A stretch of DNA of 64,000 bases from Vulcanisaeta sp. JCM 16159 (GTDB lineage: Archaea; Thermoproteota; Thermoprotei; Thermoproteales; Thermocladiaceae), in NCBI RefSeq assembly GCF_001316265.1, contig NZ_BBDN01000004.1, forward strand, positions 166,361 to 230,360. The letters are read 5' to 3'. Below the pieces are notes generated by a model. The model was not told the origin of the DNA. It saw only the letters and a program-made list of their open reading frames with translations, and made no database searches. Positions within the stretch are counted from its first letter, which is position 1; the number at the start of each line of letters is the position of its first letter. This document shows, one piece after another, positions 42,297-53,228 of this stretch. The position numbers and the translations under genes were made by a program.

Positions 42297-43639
42297 GTGT
42301 TAAGTGAGGTAATGGGTAAATGGGGTATTAAGGAATTCGATGTGATTCGTATATACCTTAAGGATGGCACAACATTGGATGGCGTAGTACTGCCCAGACC
42401 TGGTGTTGGTGATCCCAATGTATTGATTCTGAAACTTGATAATGGATATAACGTGGGCATCCACGTTAGTAATATCGAGAAGACGGAGGTTAAGGGCCAT
42501 GTCGAGTCGAGGAGTTCTGTATCTATTCCGGTTGGTCAGTTCGTTAAGGCCGAGTCCACGGGCTTGCCTAGGGTTAGGCTCGTGGCTACTGGCGGCACAA
42601 TAATGTCTAAGGTGGATTACAGGACTGGCGCCGTGTATCCAAGCTTTAGCCTTGAGGACCTATACGCCATGTACCCAGAGGTCAGGGGCATAGCGGATAT
42701 TGAGCTCTTAAACCTGATGGCCATATTTAGTGAGGACATGACGCCGGGAAGGTGGGCCGAAATTGCTGAGGCTGCTTACAGGGCATTCCTCGACGGTGTT
42801 TCAGGGGTTGTCGTGCTTCACGGCACGGACACCATGCATTACACAGCCGCTGCGTTATCCTTCGCCATCAGGAACCCCCCAGGCCCAATAGCCCTTGTTG
42901 GCTCACAGAGGAGTAGTGATAGGCCGTCCAGTGACGCCTTCGAAAATATGTTGGCTGCGGTTCTCGTCAGCGCCAGGGCGCCATTTGCAGGCTCCTACGT
43001 GGTGATGCATGCATCGACCAATGACGGGTTAATAGCGGTTCATAGAGGGACTAGGGTTAGGAAGATGCACACGTCTAGGAGGGACACGTTCATAAGCATT
43101 AATGATAGGCCCGTGGCTACGTAGACATCAATAAACTCGAAATAATACTGAACACGAACAACTACATCCCCAGGTCTAGGGTGGAGGATACCATATTAAT
43201 GAATAAGTTTGATGAGAAGACAGCCCTAATCAAGTTCTACCCAGGCATGGACCCTGAGATGCTGCACTTCCTAATTGACAGGGACTATCACGGCATTGTT
43301 ATTGAGGGCACGGGATTCGGCCACGTTAGGGAGGAGCTGCTCGACCCAATAAAGAGGGCTATCGACAGCGGCATACCTGTGGTGATCACGAGCCAGACAA
43401 TATTTGGTAGGGTTAACCTCAACGTTTATAGGAGGGGCGTGGAATTACTTAGGCTTGGTGTTATACCCGCGGAGGACATGATACCGGAGGTCGCCTTCGT
43501 GAAACTCTCCTGGGTATTAGGGCAGACCAGGGATATGAATGAGGTAAGGAGGTTGATGCTAACGCCAATAGCTGGTGAACTAAACCCAAGGAGTGATGTG
43601 GGCACGTACATACTGGGTCCCGAATTGCCCAGGAAGTGA
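42297..43639 (+). CDS. gatD: Glu-tRNA(Gln) amidotransferase subunit D (frameshifted)
   Basis: Asparaginase-like subunit that releases ammonia from an amide donor for conversion of Glu-tRNA(Gln) by GatDE in archaea. An N-terminal beta-barrel (DVIRIYLKDGTTLDGVVLPR) distinguishes it from plain asparaginases. ATGGTIMSKVDYRTG and VVLHGTDTMHYTAAAL hold the two catalytic Thr and the Asp. A shift at about 43120 splits it; about 447 residues in total. GTG 42297 and ATG 42312 are both possible starts. GatE is not in the window. Confidence 0.92.
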
Positions 43640-43694
43640 CCTCATGATGAACACTTCGGTGGATGACCAATGATTGAAATCACCCTCGCTGACC

Positions 43695-44390
43695 TTACTC
43701 AATCCTAATTTCAAGTCGACCCACTGGGATTATTGCCCAATCTCTTGTAAGCATTAGTTTGTAGGCCAGCGCCTTAACTCCATGATTAAGGGCATACTTA
43801 AGGGATTCCGCGAACTTGGGATCGAGTGATGCATTGGGCATGAATAGCCTCGCCCTAGATCTGAAGACTAGAAATAATACGTAGGCCTCGTAACCAAGCT
43901 CCGCAGCCCTAGCCAATTCAAGCATGTGCCTTGCACCTCGTGACGTGGGTGCATCTGGGAATTTAGCGATTTCATTTTCCTCAAGGGTTACGCCCTTAAC
44001 CTCAACAAAGGCGTAACCACCACTGGGCGATTTAAGTAATAGGTCAAACCTACCATTGCCGAAGCCGGGTTCCTTCCTAATAACCTCATAACCATTCAAT
44101 ACGTACCCATTATTAATCAGCCAGGCTGCAATGTCGTTATGTATCGCAGAATTAACCAGAACCAATTCATCACCTAGGTCAACGGCCACCAGGTAAAACC
44201 TGGTCTTGCCCGTGGACTTCGAATACGCAAAGAACCTCATGCCAGGTCTTAATAGTTCCATCAATCTACCAGGGTCATGAATATGTATGAACTCCTCCTT
44301 ACCATTAATAATGCCGATACCAACGAACCTATTTAATCTCTTAACAAAAATTCCGTCAATATCCGGTCTCCTAATAATAAAATTACTCAT
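43695..44390 (-). CDS. sfsA: SfsA family protein (DNA-binding/nuclease-like)
   Basis: An intact 231-residue homologue of the sugar fermentation stimulation protein A. Family blocks: the N-terminal OB-like part with HIHDPGRLMELL, then the nuclease-like core GRFDLLLKSPSGGYAFVEVKGVTL (Asp and Glu-x-Lys) and FPDAPTSRGARHMLELARA. The fold is related to restriction-endonuclease-like enzymes and the role is unresolved. It is convergent with gatD. Confidence 0.92.
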   Translation of the reverse strand: MSNFIIRRPDIDGIFVKRLNRFVGIGIINGKEEFIHIHDPGRLMELLRPGMRFFAYSKSTGKTRFYLVAVDLGDELVLVNSAIHNDIAAWLINNGYVLNGYEVIRKEPGFGNGRFDLLLKSPSGGYAFVEVKGVTLEENEIAKFPDAPTSRGARHMLELARAAELGYEAYVLFLVFRSRARLFMPNASLDPKFAESLKYALNHGVKALAYKLMLTRDWAIIPVGRLEIRIE

Positions 44391-44444
44391 TACTGGTTAT
44401 GTAAGTTCGCGGTTTAAATCACCTTATATTTAACATTAGGGGAG

Positions 44445-45613
44445 TTAATCATGAGGCTTATCCACAGACTTCACATACCTTCTAAGGAGAACCAACGCCA
44501 CTATTACTGGTGGTATTAGCACAATGAATGTATTCCTAATTCCTATTATGTCGCTATGTAGCCCGTTATTGTCGGTGTTATTATGCCAATGAGCATCATG
44601 AACGAGAAGAATAGGCTATTTGCGGCATTCCTATACTGCGGCTTAAAGGCCCTCGATATGGATACCACGGAGAGAGGGTAAGTGGTACCGTGTGGTATAC
44701 CCAGTATTAGTAAAGCCACGGCGTAAATCAATGGATTATTCGTAAGCACAATCAGTAATATGCCGGCCACGGTCATGGTCACGGCACTGGCCATGTACGG
44801 CCACAACCTCTCTGCAGGCCTAATTGATAGGTATAGTCTGCCTAGGAAAGATGTAACGAAGAATAGTGAGAAGAGTATCTCAACCATTGAATAACTGATG
44901 CCAAAGGAGTCCCTGGCGTAGATACCGCCGAATGCCATTAGGAAGGAGAAGACAACGTTGTAGGTGGCTATATTTAGGACCGCCGCTATGAAGCCTGGGT
45001 TTGATATTACCGTAGATGTGCTCACTGCGGCGATATCCTCAGCGCTCTCCTCAGGGAATCTAACGAATGGGGCTATTGTAAGGGCCAGTAGTGGAAATAC
45101 CGTGAAGAATAGGAAGGATTCCCTAAGCCCGTAGTACTTCAGTATCAACGACTCAATGGCTGGGCCCAGGATTAGCTGATACTCAGAGACAACGTGTATA
45201 TGTTGAGCAATCTCTCCCTGGCCCTCCTGTCCGGTAATAGACTTGCTGATGTTATTACATTGGGCATTAGAAAGCCTAAGATGAAACCAGCTACGGCAGA
45301 TAGTATCCATATTGTGAGTGGTGATGACGACCAAAATAGTGGAAATACAATGGCGTAAAGAGCTGACGATGCTATGAAGATGGTCCTCCTACGACATGCC
45401 CTCAACCTTGAATTTAACATTCCACTACTCAGGAAGGTCATTAATGAGGTTAGCTGATAACACGCCAACCAGTGTATTACTAAAGTGGAAGTTATACCTG
45501 GCGATCAGTGGTATTGTCGTCATTAGCATGTTGTTTGATGCCCTAATGGCTATGGTGAGTGGCACTATTATTGATATTGCCTGTATAAGGCCCAGGTACT
45601 GCCCCCTCGTCAT
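44445..45613 (-). CDS. Major facilitator superfamily transporter (frameshifted)
   Basis: Twelve-helix secondary carrier of about 390 residues spread over four frames, with shifts near 45440, 45185 and 44550. The A-motif-like SRLRACRRRTIFIASS and the long hydrophobic segments (WILSAVAGFILGFLMPNVIT; YNVVFSFLMAFGGIYARDSF) are MFS-like. It overlaps the upstream solute-binding-like gene by 4 bp, so the two are probably co-expressed. Substrate unknown. Confidence 0.78.
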
Positions 45614-46276
45614 TTCCCACCACCGTACCTTTTAACGACCTCTACGAACTCCCTATAATCACCTGGGCTATAAATACCATACCTCACCCTGGTAAGTATG
45701 TTCCTTATGAAATCCCTCGGCAACCTAATCGGTAGTTTATTAGCCACATAATCAATAGCATCGCTAAGGTTCCTTCTGGCTATTTCAATTCCAGCCTTAT
45801 AAACATCGATGAAGTACTGAGGATTACCATTAATTTGAGCACCACATGCACCAGGCGCACCAACGAGGTCTTCCAGAAATTCACCAACATGCTCAAGAAC
45901 CCCAAGATTAAGAACAGCACTTTGGGCACTGCCCATATTTAGGAGGTTAAGAACTGAGGGCCAGTCATCGGCATAGATAAGTTCAGCCTTAAGCCAACCT
46001 TATCCAACAATGCCCTAATAAGCACATCAGCTGCACTACCACGTCTCCAAACGGCGATCCTAGGGCCCCTCAATTCAGGATACACAAACATTAATTGCTT
46101 AACCGTCACCACATCAATCCTTAAACCACTCCTTATTAGCGACGTTAATGAATCAGCAATTGCGTATGCGCAGGCTCATCACTACCCTTACCGAATACTA
46201 GGTCGAGGTCCCTATATTCCCTAGTAGCTAGTATTAGTGGGTATGAGACTGGGCCTGGCGCAGCCACTATTTTCAT
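45610..46276 (-). CDS. Solute-binding-protein-like cytosolic protein (frameshifted)
   Basis: About 222 residues after repairing two shifts (near 46165 and 45980). It opens MKIVAAPGPVSYPLILATRE and contains RGPRIAVWRRGSAADVLIRA, resembling the two-lobed periplasmic-binding fold used by transport receptors and some enzymes. No signal peptide is present. It may correspond to the crenarchaeal DUF3834 family, recalled from memory and not checked. Its 4-bp overlap with the MFS gene suggests a joint function. Confidence 0.6.
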
Positions 46277-46367
46277 AATCGATATCGACAAAGATATCTA
46301 ATTTATAAAACCTACCCGCAGGTTCTAATTTCATTATTCCTTACCTAACCCTAATTATGAATTCCGT

Positions 46368-48035
46368 TTAAAGTGCATGGGCGAATAATAGCGTTATTAC
46401 TAATACTAAGGTTAGTAGCAGTGCGCCCATTGTCAGGTAATCCCTTGGCCTGTAGTTCCCTGGATTATAAACGAGGAGGTTTGCTGGATGACTGAAGGGT
46501 GTTAGGAATGTGGTTGTTGATGCCATGGCGACCACAGTTACGGCTAATAATGGGTTTGGGTATGTGAGGGCTATGGGCGTCATTATTGTTGCTGCGCTTA
46601 CATTATTTACGAAGTTCGCAATGAGCGCGGTTATCAGGAATAAGACAATAAGCGATTTAGGGAGTATACCGGCTATTACTGTTGACAATCCACTGCTGCT
46701 CATTGCATAGCCCAGGGATAGGAATGAGGCTATGAATATGAGGACTGACCAATCAACATATTGGTAAATCCTCCTATAATTAACCGCGCCACTAAGCATG
46801 AGCGCAATTACCCCCGTGAGAAATGCCAGGGCAATGTTTACCCCCATTAATGACGCTATTGTTGCCCCTGCTAATACGGCAATTGATACCACACCCTTCC
46901 TAACATCAAAGAGCTTAGCACCCCTAGTCCTGAGCGGTACCAAGCCGTAATCACTCATGAACCTCGCAATACTCTCCTCACTACCCATTAGGAGAAGTGC
47001 ATCGCCAGGTCTGAGCACCACATGTGAAATTCTACCGTATATTCTCCTATCCCCTGCGGAGATCCCCACGATCCTAACGCCGTACTTATTCAGCACGTCT
47101 AGATCTGATATCGTATAGTTAATGAGGGTTGATGCGCTCGTTATTAACGCCTCGATAACCTCCTTACCCTCAATCTGCGCGGACTGGGGTGCCAGGGTTA
47201 ATCCCTTTATTGATGATATTATTGGTAACTTATCCACGGGTACCTCCATTATTAATGTTGCCCCGCCATGAATTCTACCTGACCTGGAGAGCCTTCTCGG
47301 TAATACTGACCTTATCTTAACGCCATACTCCCTCTCAACCTCACGCCTAGTCTTACCAATTAATTCACAATCCTCACTAACCTGGCCTCCACTACGTATT
47401 CGCCAATCTTTAAATCATCAACACTCGTGACCACACTCTCCCTATTTGGCAGTAATAGGTATATGAGTAGTAGTGTGGGTATGCTCGTAAAGACTATTAC
47501 CAAGCCTATACTTAGAAATTGAAACACAGGCAAATACCTACCAAACCTCTCATACCAAAGCTGGTCAATTATTAAATTCGTGCTTGTACCAAATATTGTG
47601 TACCTACCACCAATGATCGCGGCGTAAGAGAGGGGTAGTAAGTACTTGGACAACTTCTTGTTGTGGCTCCTCGACACCGCGTACATGAACGGTATGAATA
47701 TCGAGACCAACGCCACATCGCTCATGAAGCCTGATAGTAACGAAACTATCAACATAACTATAACCAGGAGCACATACTCATTCCCAAACACCTTATCCAG
47801 CTCCTCGGCTAGCTTATCGAGAAACCCCGACTCCTCCAGGGCCTTACTAATCACCATGACACTGCCGAGAACCACAACTGTGGTAGAACCAATGAATGCT
47901 AGGGCCTTCTCAGCTGATGATGCCACCGATGATTAGTAGGACCATGACTATGAGACCGACAACATCATACCTAACAATGCGTATCAATAATAGTGTTATT
48001 GCTAGTACGAGTATTGCTAATACGTAATACTCCAT
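46368..48035 (-). CDS. SLC13/DASS-type anion permease with TrkA-C domains (frameshifted)
   Basis: About 556 residues. Two membrane halves each have a re-entrant N-T hairpin: FGTSTNLIIDQ in the N-terminal half and TPFSHPANLLVYNPG in the C-terminal half, as in citrate, sulfate or phosphate carriers. The central cytosolic part (VRIVGISAGDRRIYGR; VLRPGDALLLMGSEESI) is TrkA-C/RCK-C-like. Shifts near 47920 and 47370 split it. Start ATG 48035. ArsB-type arsenite permeases are related, but the TrkA-C insertion favours SLC13. Confidence 0.82.
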
Positions 48036-48095
48036 AATGAGGGACCTATCATTAATTTAAGGAATGATTAAGGGAGGATTTAAGCAGTGGGTTTG

Positions 48096-48854
48096 TTAAA
48101 TCCCGTGGGTTAGATAGTCAATTCTGCCGCCATCAGCCACGATTGTCTGCCCAGTGATATACCTAGCCCTATCACTGGCTAGGAAGAGCACTACGTTGGC
48201 TATGTCCTCAGGCACGCCAGTAGTGCTCAGCATAGTCCTAGACCTAACCAGGGCCTTCGTCTTCTCAACCTCCTCCGGCGTCCTATTGGCCGTGGTCATG
48301 TCAGTCTCAACCCACCCGGCGCGACCGCGTTGACCCTAATACCGTACCTCCCAAGCTCAAATGCCATGCGCTTCGTGAGTATTATCACGGCAGCCTTCGT
48401 TATTGCGTAGTACGTCGTACCCTCAAAGGCCGTGCCTATGCCCGCGTTCGACGCTATGTTTATTACAACACCCCTAGTCCTCTTCAACTGCGGCAGAAAT
48501 TCAAGGGTCATGTATATAATGCCCTTGACGTTGACGCCCATCATCCTATCAAACAACTCCTCATTATAGGACTCAAACGGCATTAAATACATAACGCCAG
48601 CGTTGTTGATGAGTACATTAACGTCACCAAGCCTATTACTAACGATTTCCGCAGCCCTCCTAACCTCATCCCTAATGGCCACATCACACTTAATAGTCAA
48701 TATGCCCATCCTCTCGAGTTCCCTGGCTTATCATCACTCCTGGCGTAGGTCACGGCAACCCTAGCACCCTCCCTTAGGAATGCCTCGGCAATAGCCTACC
48801 TATACCTCGGGTACCACCCGTGACCACGACCACCTTATTACTGAACTCACCCAT
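48096..48854 (-). CDS. Short-chain dehydrogenase/reductase (SDR), copy 2 (frameshifted)
   Basis: Classical SDR of about 253 residues. It starts at ATG 48854 with the cofactor loop TGGTRGIG; NNAGVMYL, the Ser in NIASNAG and the YYAITKAA Tyr/Lys pair follow, then GQTIVADGG. At least three shifts (about 48795, 48725 and 48298) interrupt it. It is distinct in sequence from the SDR at 27951-28735. Substrate unknown. Confidence 0.85.
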
Positions 48855-48911
48855 ACGAGCATAAGCATCGCCCAAGTGCTTATAAGGATTAAATCAACCA
48901 TGTAATAATAA

Positions 48912-49635
48912 ATGGAGTTCCTAGCACCGCTTAACTCGGTTAATGTTGGAGGTAGATTATTAAGCAACGCCAAGGTCTCAATAAGTGATAAGTACGTATT
49001 CATAATAGGCATTGGGCCAGACGGCAGTTATGAGGAGAGGTTACTGGAGATTAATAGTGATGAAGCCAAGCAAATAATTAGTAGCAATAAGGACTACTTT
49101 AGCGAACTTCTCGATATACTTGACGAACTCATCATTAATATTGGGCGTGAGGTCAACTTCAACATTAATGCGAAGAGCGTCGAGGCCGGGGACCCAATTC
49201 AATACCTGGTGAAAAGGCTCAATAATCATGATGAGTATCTCAAACTCGTCGGCGATGGGTGGAGGAGGATCCTCGACTCCGTGAGACTCGGTAAGGTGAG
49301 TATCAGCCTTTCGGGTGGTGATAGGATTTACGTAACGCACAGTGGTAATAACGTAACACTTAACCTGGTGGCGGAGCATAGAGGGTGGTATTATTGAGGT
49401 CATAACCTATACCGAGGGTAAGGTAACGGGGATCGTCAGGGTTAGGGTTGGTGAGGACGTAGTTGTTAAGGTCGACATTAGATCCCCATCATCCCTAATA
49501 ATACTGTCCCAGGCAAGAGATTCTGATAGGCTGGGCGGTCCATTCATTAACCTAATGCCTAGGGTTAGGGATCACGTCATTAAGTACGTTAATGAAATAT
49601 TGGGCGTGATGAGGAGGTACGGAGCGATTCAGTGA
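48912..49635 (+). CDS. Uncharacterised protein, about 241 residues (frameshifted)
   Basis: ATG 48912 (EFLAPLNSVNVGGRLLSNAK) continues after one shift near 49385 as VITYTEGKVTGIVRVRVGED and stops at TGA 49635. It is mixed alpha/beta with no membrane helix and no recognised motif. It lies 50 bp upstream of the zinc-finger gene at 49685 and 479 bp before the GSA aminotransferase, on the same strand. Confidence 0.6.
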
Positions 49636-49684
49636 TTTCCCCATAAAGTAATGCTTAAAGCCCCATTTTAATGGGTATGTAGCC

Positions 49685-50089
49685 GTGACGAGCGAGCAGG
49701 CGGAGATCCTGGGCCTTAGGAGGAGCGCTGAGATTAAGGGTAAGTACGTAGACCTAGTGGTTTATGCGGCCAAGAGCGATAGGAGGATCTTCCTCAGCGG
49801 TGTTGTTAAATGCCCATTCACCGGCAAGGAGTTTAAGCTGTATGTTACGCCTCACACCGACCAGGTTAGGCTAGGTTTTATCCAGCATTTCAGTGGCTTT
49901 AATGAGCATATAGTCAGGACTAAGGAGTATGGGCAGTGGCTCGTTGTTAGGGTTGAGCCGTACTCAAGGAATTCATTCCATAGGAGGAGGTACTTCGTAT
50001 GTGTGAAATGTGGTTATAAATCCACGAGACTCATTGATACACTACTTCACTTAATTACAGTTCACGGCTTCCTAACAAAACTCCCATAA
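49685..50089 (+). CDS. Small C2H2/zinc-ribbon-like protein, 134 residues
   Basis: Intact; GTG start. The N-terminal half is basic, with KCPFTGKEFKLYVTPHTDQ. The C-terminal half carries FVCVKCGYKSTRLIDTLLHL followed by ITVHGF, a C-x2-C and spaced His pair consistent with a single zinc finger. The finger may bind DNA, RNA or a protein partner. No paralogue in the window. Confidence 0.65.
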   Translation: MTSEQAEILGLRRSAEIKGKYVDLVVYAAKSDRRIFLSGVVKCPFTGKEFKLYVTPHTDQVRLGFIQHFSGFNEHIVRTKEYGQWLVVRVEPYSRNSFHRRRYFVCVKCGYKSTRLIDTLLHLITVHGFLTKLP

Positions 50090-50113
50090 CAACACTTAAT
50101 AACCAAGCAATAA

Positions 50114-51484
50114 ATGCCCAAGCTAATGAGCATTCTTTCTGGTAGGATTCAGGAGTTGATTGATAGGTACGCTAAGATTTACATGGAGAGGACGGGAAGG
50201 TCCAGGGAGTTATTCGAAAGAGCCAGGAAGGTACTTCCTGGAGGAACCACATACCAAATAAGGTACTTCACGCCGTATCCAATATACGTAACGAGAGCCA
50301 GCGGCGTCAAGGTTTGGGATGCTGATGGTAATGAGTACGTGGATTACTGGATGGGCCATGGAACTCACATACTCGGTCATTCGCCGGACTTCGTTGTCAA
50401 GGCCGTTAATGAGGCCGCCTACGGAGGCACGCATTTGGGATACCCAAACACCCTGGAGGTTGAGTATGCGGAGTTATTGACTAAGGTTATACCCAATGTC
50501 GAGATGGTTAGGTTCTCGAACAGTGGTACTGAGGCCAACATGTACGCCGTTAGGCTCGCAAGGGCGTACACGGGGCGTAGGTACGTGATTAAGATGGAGG
50601 GTGGATGGCACGGTGGCTATGACGGCTTGCATGTTGGTGTCAACCCACCGTTTGAGGGTCCCGAGAGCCTTGGGCTTCCTCCCGAGCACATCAAGTACAC
50701 GCTCGTGGTCCCATTCAACGACCTAGACGCACTTGAGAAGGCTTTGAGGGGCTTTGACGTGGCTGCGGTGATCATGGAGCCCGTGCTCGGCTCAGGCGGT
50801 TGCATAGAGCCCCAGCCCGGCTATTTAAAGAGTGTTAGGGAACTCGTGGATAGGTATGGGGCCCTACTAATATTTGACGAGGTTATCACAGGCTTCAGGC
50901 TAGCGCTCGGTGGTGGTCAGGAACTCTTCAATGTCAGGGCTGACATAGTGACGCTGGGGAAGATAGTCGGTGGTGGTTATCCAGGGGCCGGCGCCATTGC
51001 CTCGAGGTCAGAAATAATGGAACTGCTCAACCAGGTCAAGAAACCGAGCGCTAGGGCTAGGAGCTTTCACGGAGGTACATTCACGGGCAATAGGATAACG
51101 CTCACTGCAGGTTATGCATTGATTAGTTACCTGAACCATCACAGGGCACTCTATGAAAACTTCAACAACCTCTGGAATTGGGTGCGTGGGGAAATGGATA
51201 AGGCTTGTGAAGAGTACGGCAGGATCTGCTGGGTGACGGGCGTCGGTAGCATGCTCGGCATTCACTTCACGAGGAATAGGCCGATAAATGCCAGGATAGC
51301 GTACATTGATAGGATTGATGACGGTCTATACAGCCTACTGCACCTATACATGAGGACTAGGGGCATTCTATACATGACTGAGCACACGGCTCACCTATTG
51401 CCTTCAATGATACACACTGGAGACCACGCAAGGGCATTGATGGAGGAATTTAAGAATTTATTAAGTGAGGTGATACGTAAATGA
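50114..51484 (+). CDS. hemL: Glutamate-1-semialdehyde 2,1-aminomutase-type aminotransferase (class III)
   Basis: An intact 456-residue PLP enzyme expected to convert glutamate 1-semialdehyde to 5-aminolevulinate for tetrapyrrole synthesis. Signatures: VLPGGTTYQIRYF near the N-terminus, FSNSGTEANMYAVRLARAYT, HGGYDGLHVG, LIFDEVITGFR and the PLP lysine in TLGKIVGGGYPGAG (about residue 285). It is longer than bacterial HemL (about 430). Other class III aminotransferases with GSA-like sequence are the alternative; no other heme gene is adjacent. Confidence 0.8.
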   Translation: MPKLMSILSGRIQELIDRYAKIYMERTGRSRELFERARKVLPGGTTYQIRYFTPYPIYVTRASGVKVWDADGNEYVDYWMGHGTHILGHSPDFVVKAVNEAAYGGTHLGYPNTLEVEYAELLTKVIPNVEMVRFSNSGTEANMYAVRLARAYTGRRYVIKMEGGWHGGYDGLHVGVNPPFEGPESLGLPPEHIKYTLVVPFNDLDALEKALRGFDVAAVIMEPVLGSGGCIEPQPGYLKSVRELVDRYGALLIFDEVITGFRLALGGGQELFNVRADIVTLGKIVGGGYPGAGAIASRSEIMELLNQVKKPSARARSFHGGTFTGNRITLTAGYALISYLNHHRALYENFNNLWNWVRGEMDKACEEYGRICWVTGVGSMLGIHFTRNRPINARIAYIDRIDDGLYSLLHLYMRTRGILYMTEHTAHLLPSMIHTGDHARALMEEFKNLLSEVIRK

Positions 51485-51526
51485 TACCTAACTTAGTATT
51501 ATCAATAGGCCATACCGCAGTAAAGC

Positions 51527-52090
51527 CTAGTTATTACTGCCATTGCATGAACCAGAGGCATTACTATTCACGCAATTAATAGCCTTGGCAAGTCGAGCCC
51601 TGGTAGCACCCAGGTATAACTGTGCCTTAGCCATGGCCCAATCAAGTGATTTTCCTATCATAATACCTGCCTTAATTAATAAAACACGGACAATGCGTAG
51701 CGCCCTCGTTAATAAGACCCTTGATTTATTAATAATGTTATTAATGGTATTATTAATCATGAGTTTAACATTGTTAGTATTTCCATTAAACCCAATGCCG
51801 CTCATTGGCTTTGAACCAACCATTAATGGGGTTGGTTGCCTACCCAGGTATAAAGCCTTTAGTTCATTTTCGGCCTCCTCAAACCTCTCAAGCCCAATTA
51901 GTACGGCTAGCTTGGCCAGCCTATACCTCTCATTACCTGGGTCCAACTCCAGCGCCCTCTCAATCTCAGGCAGAGCCTCCTCAAAGCGGCCCAGCTTTAG
52001 AAGGGCGATACCACGTGAGTAATGCCTCCTCGCCTCATTAAGTCCCTGCCCATTACCCTGAGCTGTACCGTAGGTCTCTTTCTGTTCCAC
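51527..52090 (-). CDS. TPR-repeat protein
   Basis: An intact 187-residue protein. Residues 18-85 contain two tetratricopeptide repeats (ALLKLGRFEEALPEIERALE, LDPGNERYRLAKLAVLIGLE). An Asn-rich linker follows (NTNNVKLMINNTINNIINKS), then a basic helical region ending in an Asn/Ser-rich tail. TPRs mediate protein contacts. No partner is evident; it is 9 bp downstream of the hydrolase at 52100 on the same strand and probably co-transcribed. Confidence 0.75.
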   Translation of the reverse strand: MEQKETYGTAQGNGQGLNEARRHYSRGIALLKLGRFEEALPEIERALELDPGNERYRLAKLAVLIGLERFEEAENELKALYLGRQPTPLMVGSKPMSGIGFNGNTNNVKLMINNTINNIINKSRVLLTRALRIVRVLLIKAGIMIGKSLDWAMAKAQLYLGATRARLAKAINCVNSNASGSCNGSNN

Positions 52091-52099
52091 GTTTATTAT

Positions 52100-52753
52100 T
52101 CAATCCTGGAACTTATAAATCTTTGCCATGGTAATTAGCCAAATAAAGAAATTGAGAAACCAATTTGAAACCAGTGAAATACGAAATTCACGACCAATAC
52201 CTAGCCAATTCATCAGCGTAATTACCGGGAAGAACCTCCTCATGTTGGCCAACGACCTCTCATGAGCCTCCCTGTCATATGACGAAACAGCGTCTGAGAT
52301 TATTACGGGCATGAAGCCCAGGGCGTAGGCATGCCTAGCGCTGGTCTCCACACCTATGTCCGTGGCAATACCCGTGAAAACAACCGTGTACCTCCCCGAA
52401 TTCCTGAGTAGTAACTCCACGTTTGTCCCGACAAAGAGGGACCAAGTATTCTTGTTAATGACCACGTCATTGGGCTGCGGCTGAACTATCAACTCCATCT
52501 CCTCAGGCCTGAAGCCACCCCTCCACTGCATTATCTTAGCCGTAACAGGCTCAAAGCCCCTTGGGAAAGGCGTTATCTTCGTGAAGATTATTGGCACATT
52601 AACCCGCCTAGCCGCATTAATCGCCGTGTCCAAGGCCCTCTGGAACTCATCCCTATTAAATATGCCGTTGAATAATGCCCTGTGCACATCCCAAACCACC
52701 AGTACGGAATTACTTGGTTTTAGAACTTCCTTAAGTACGTCAGGGCTAACCAT
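52100..52753 (-). CDS. Isochorismatase-family hydrolase lacking the catalytic Cys
   Basis: An intact 217-residue protein. Asp in [10 protein letters not shown] and Lys in INKNTWSLF match two of the Asp-Lys-Cys catalytic residues. The third position, usually Cys in TGxxTxxCVxxTAR, reads [16 protein letters not shown], with Gly. Isochorismatases of the EntB/PhzD type also have Gly there and hydrolyse vinyl ethers without a Cys nucleophile. The last ~30 residues ([14 protein letters not shown]) are unusually hydrophobic, a possible membrane anchor. Confidence 0.8.
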   Translation of the reverse strand: MVSPDVLKEVLKPSNSVLVVWDVHRALFNGIFNRDEFQRALDTAINAARRVNVPIIFTKITPFPRGFEPVTAKIMQWRGGFRPEEMELIVQPQPNDVVINKNTWSLFVGTNVELLLRNSGRYTVVFTGIATDIGVETSARHAYALGFMPVIISDAVSSYDREAHERSLANMRRFFPVITLMNWLGIGREFRISLVSNWFLNFFIWLITMAKIYKFQD

Positions 52754-52859
52754 ACGGCACTACATGGCAATCAACAGGTTTTAAACATTGCTCTCAAGGC
52801 ATCATACATAGTAAGTTTAATTTAACCTAAGTCCCCAGCACTAATGGGCCACTAGGCGC

Positions 52860-53228
52860 ATGAGCTTGATTGAGTGCATCGTTGTTAATGCATTAAGGAG
52901 ACTTGGCAAGATAAACCTTGATAGATTAGCTAAGATAGTCTTTCTAATCGATAAACTAGGTGAGTACGAAGCATTCAACTGGGACTACATTGACCTAGTC
53001 TTAACGAGTACGGAGTTCATAAACACCATAGAAAAATTAACAAGAGATGGGGTTGTAAAACTCATAGGCAACTTCATAATCCCCCTAAACAATGATTACG
53101 ACCCAGGATGCGGCTGGCTTGAAAACACCGTTAATACAACCATCAATTACGTAGTGAACAGGTACGGCGGATTAACCGATAATGAACTAGATGATGTAAT
53201 TGAGTCAATAATGGAGGGTGTGTATTAA
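52860..53228 (+). CDS. Uncharacterised protein, 122 residues, coupled to kae1
   Basis: Intact; ATG 52860. Largely helical with a winged-helix-like order (LGKINLDRLAKIVFLIDKLG; LTRDGVVKLIGNFIIPL), similar in style to crenarchaeal small regulators. Its last bases overlap the start codon of kae1 (atga at 53226-53230), so the two are translationally coupled. A role linked to Kae1/KEOPS is possible from position only. Confidence 0.65.
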   Translation: MSLIECIVVNALRRLGKINLDRLAKIVFLIDKLGEYEAFNWDYIDLVLTSTEFINTIEKLTRDGVVKLIGNFIIPLNNDYDPGCGWLENTVNTTINYVVNRYGGLTDNELDDVIESIMEGVY

